A stretch of DNA of 64,000 bases, taken from positions 26,166 to 90,165 of the forward strand of contig NZ_SSSR01000011.1 of assembly GCF_009469695.1 (NCBI RefSeq), given 5' to 3'. The notes under the pieces are model-generated. The model was not told the origin of the DNA, did no database searches, and saw nothing but the letters and a program-made list of their open reading frames with translations. The DNA is from Propionivibrio limicola. Its GTDB lineage: Bacteria; Pseudomonadota; Gammaproteobacteria; Burkholderiales; Rhodocyclaceae. The translations under genes and the position numbers were made by a program. Shown in pieces: positions 62,036 to 64,000 of the stretch; positions within the stretch are counted from its first letter, which is position 1, and every line of letters begins with the position of its first letter.

Positions 62036-63900
62036 TCCTGCGCATCAACATCGGCACCAGCCTCCAGCAGCAGATGAACCAGTTCGACATCCCCTTCGTT
62101 GGCGGCCAGCATCAACGGTGTCTGACCTTTGAAGTCGGCGATGTTCGCTTGCTCCGGCCATTCTGCCAACAGCATCTGCATTGCCTCACGCCGCTTCTCA
62201 CCATGTGCCGAAATCTTATCCGCGAAATGCAGAGGGGCCATTCGTATCGCGTTGGAAAGCATCTGACCGCACCAGTCTTGCATTTTCATCCACTGCAAAA
62301 GAACGCTATCGCACCGCGCGCTGCGCAGGGATTTTTTGCGGAAATCTCTCGCGCGGCGTTTCAGCCAAGCTTGCAAGCCATCCCAATTGCCCGTTTCTAT
62401 CAGACCAAAAGTCTCTTTGAGCACAGTCTCCGGATCACCGTGATCCAAGGGCTCGATTCCCGCATAGGGTTGATACAGAACCGTCCAGAAATGCTCTTCA
62501 CAGCGAGCCGCTGCGTCCTCGAAAGCCGGAATGCCAAGAGGGAACTCCATGTATCCAAGCATGTTCCTGTAGTAGCTCTCGTGGTTCTGCCTATTGAGCT
62601 TGCACAACACAAGCTCCACCGCCCACGCATTCATGGCTGCTTCGCCACGCAGGCCGCCGCACCCGTTTTCCGCACAGGATTTCATGGCCGCTTTAAAGTC
62701 GTCACGCGCCCCCTCTAAATCGTTTTGTGCCAGGCGGTGCTTCGCACGCACGAAAAGGACGAGTGTATTCCACGAGTCGAGGCCGGGGTGCTGCTCTACT
62801 TCGCCAAGTAACGCTTGGACCTTGGCCTGAACATCTGCCGGGCGAGACTTCGAGTTGCAACTCAGGAGGCGTCCGACTTCGTTGCATATAGTGGCAACAA
62901 AGTCAGCCGGCGTCTGCGCAAGCTCATGCATTCTCTCAGTAGCGATTTCACGCACCCTGAGTTGCTGCGTATCGTCTCCGGCGATCTGGCTAACCACCCA
63001 GAAACTGTCTTCGCCTTGCAGCGCGCGCCAAGGCGAGGCACTACGAATTCGTTCGCGCAGTTTGGCAAGTTTTACAAGTTCGCTGCGTTCCTGCTCAACA
63101 GCAACCCGGCGGCGTTCCAAGATGATGTCTGCCTTGCTCGTATCAATCGGGACGAGATCTTCAAGTCCTTCATCAGCCTCAGATAAGCCCTGGAATTTCC
63201 GGCTCAAGCGGTGTGCGAGCTCTTGATATGCTGTAGCAAAGCGTGAAGGCACGATGGACAGCAGCAGGTCTTCTTTTCCCCATTGCGGCAGGTTTTCTTC
63301 AAACCAAGCGTTTTCCTCGGCTTCTGTCTCTCCATGCTTGTGCGCTTCAACTGTGAGGTTGTACACCCACTCGAACAGCGCAATCAGTTGTAGTAGTTTG
63401 TTCTGTTCGGGATCGACGCAAGCCTTTTCGACGCCCGGGCACAGGTACTCCAGCAGGCGCTCGTAGCCATCCTGCACCATGCGTGCCACCCGCAGGCGAA
63501 TCCGGATTGTTGCCATGTCGGGCTTCCTGTAGCGCAGGCTCAGCAGTTGTGCAAACTTCAATCCTTCGTCCTCGGAAGCGGTACCCGCTACCACTCTCTC
63601 CAGCCTTTCCTGTGTCATCGGGATTTCGTGTTGCAGTTTGCTGGTATCAAGTCCTCTGCGTTCAATAAACGCCAAGGCGCCTTGAACGAGATCAGCAGAA
63701 GACTGCTGCCAATCTGGCTCAAATACCCCGTGAAATACCAAGGGAGCATCATCCGGGAAGTACTCAGTGATTTTTGCGGTATTTGGCAGGGTTCCTGTGC
63801 GCCAGCTATTGAGAGTGAGCACGATGGTGCGTCTCGCCTCTTTGCCGTCGCGGTGTTTTGGTCCGATGAGTTGCCCTGTCTGGTCGACACCGCTGTCCAA
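61954..63900 (-). CDS. Ankyrin-repeat protein of unknown function, probably truncated
   Basis: Protein of up to 648 residues. The first 590 residues are helical and unrecognised (RLRVARMVQDGYERLLEYL; LLQLIALFEWVYNLTVEAHKHG; ADFVATICNEVGRLLS). Two ankyrin units close the protein: QTPLMLAANEGDVELVHLLLEAGADVDAQD, then GRTALHSAATG, after which the sequence becomes unrelated and stops within 11 residues. The nominal start is TTG at 63900 beside transposon-end sequence; GTG at 63822 is the next in-frame candidate start and ATG at residue 95 another. Both ends therefore look disturbed. No signal peptide or membrane segment. Lower GC than the core genes. Confidence 0.6.
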   Translation of the reverse strand: MDSGVDQTGQLIGPKHRDGKEARRTIVLTLNSWRTGTLPNTAKITEYFPDDAPLVFHGVFEPDWQQSSADLVQGALAFIERRGLDTSKLQHEIPMTQERLERVVAGTASEDEGLKFAQLLSLRYRKPDMATIRIRLRVARMVQDGYERLLEYLCPGVEKACVDPEQNKLLQLIALFEWVYNLTVEAHKHGETEAEENAWFEENLPQWGKEDLLLSIVPSRFATAYQELAHRLSRKFQGLSEADEGLEDLVPIDTSKADIILERRRVAVEQERSELVKLAKLRERIRSASPWRALQGEDSFWVVSQIAGDDTQQLRVREIATERMHELAQTPADFVATICNEVGRLLSCNSKSRPADVQAKVQALLGEVEQHPGLDSWNTLVLFVRAKHRLAQNDLEGARDDFKAAMKSCAENGCGGLRGEAAMNAWAVELVLCKLNRQNHESYYRNMLGYMEFPLGIPAFEDAAARCEEHFWTVLYQPYAGIEPLDHGDPETVLKETFGLIETGNWDGLQAWLKRRARDFRKKSLRSARCDSVLLQWMKMQDWCGQMLSNAIRMAPLHFADKISAHGEKRREAMQMLLAEWPEQANIADFKGQTPLMLAANEGDVELVHLLLEAGADVDAQDYIGRTALHSAATGRSARAKIASDMSR

Positions 63901-64000
63901 TTGTCACCAGCGGTTGTAAATTGACACAGGCCAGCGATTGAAAGTTGATACACCGAACTGAGAAGATCGGCGGTTTTTGAGGCGCCGGTGATCACGAACG
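63886..64000. mobile_element. Terminal repeat region of a probable IS21-family element
   Basis: Two 22-bp direct units of the form CCAGCG-TTG-AA-TTGA-ACA lie at 63907-63928 and 63931-63952, with a third degenerate unit (CCAATTGTCA) at 63894-63903. Multiple short repeats of this kind near a terminus are typical of IS21-family ends. No transposase is in the window; the body of the element would lie to the right. Recognition rests on pattern only. Confidence 0.45.

Overview
The window is a high-GC chromosomal segment of a betaproteobacterium, most likely Rhodocyclales (Dechloromonas/Azonexus-like). This is an inference from gene content and order, not from a database match. The pointers are rsmB-DUF4390-ntrY-ntrX in tandem, zapD-yacG beside a Nudix-ThiE fusion, a ZapB-like gene and zapA ahead of 6S RNA, a TIGR02647 protein, a PEP-CTERM protein, and a methylmalonyl-CoA epimerase next to malonyl-CoA decarboxylase.

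Layout. 1-4.1 kb: vitamin B12 uptake operon on the minus strand (btuB, btuC, btuD, start of cobO) behind a cobalamin riboswitch. 4.2-5.1 kb: small ZapB-like gene, zapA, 6S RNA and a terminator. 5.2-13.8 kb: selO, a TIGR02647 gene, dsbD, cutA, an unrecognised 541-residue protein, methylmalonyl-CoA epimerase, malonyl-CoA decarboxylase and lgt. 14-21.2 kb: ilvD, then a branched-chain amino-acid ABC operon (livK-H-M-G-F) behind a near-consensus sigma-54 promoter. 21.3-28.8 kb: hybrid sensor kinase, Old Yellow Enzyme plus thioredoxin-like pair, and a solute-binding protein/diguanylate cyclase pair. 28.9-34.3 kb: pta, a ferritin-like gene, pncB and two phosphoribosyltransferases. 34.4-36.8 kb: PEP-CTERM protein and ammonium transporter, each with a sigma-54-like promoter. 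36.9-53.9 kb: housekeeping genes (mltA, DUF815 ATPase, nudix-thiE, yacG, zapD, 5-formyl-THF cyclo-ligase, slt, NDUFA9-like, cca, PilJ-N protein, rsmB, DUF4390, ntrY, ntrX, hemE). 54-59.5 kb: an intergenic region with DnaA-box-like sites, priA, a chemoreceptor with a C-terminal TRAP solute-binding domain, and gluQ. 59.6-64 kb: a lower-GC accessory segment with hipBA, a second XRE regulator, a small membrane protein, an ankyrin protein and what looks like one end of an IS21-type element.

How the parts may work together. Nitrogen acquisition is a theme: the liv operon and amt both carry sigma-54-type promoters, and the window encodes an NtrY-type kinase. Its partner NtrX has lost the Walker A and GAFTGA motifs needed to activate sigma-54, so it probably does not drive those promoters directly. 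The most unusual protein is the chemoreceptor at 56.4-58.6 kb. It has almost no periplasmic region, but a DctP-type ligand-binding domain is fused to its cytoplasmic end. Two copies of a roughly 150-bp hairpin repeat with inverted termini lie 29 kb apart in opposite orientation (17.5 and 46.2 kb), and a REP-like pair follows livF. No tRNA, rRNA or CRISPR array was seen.
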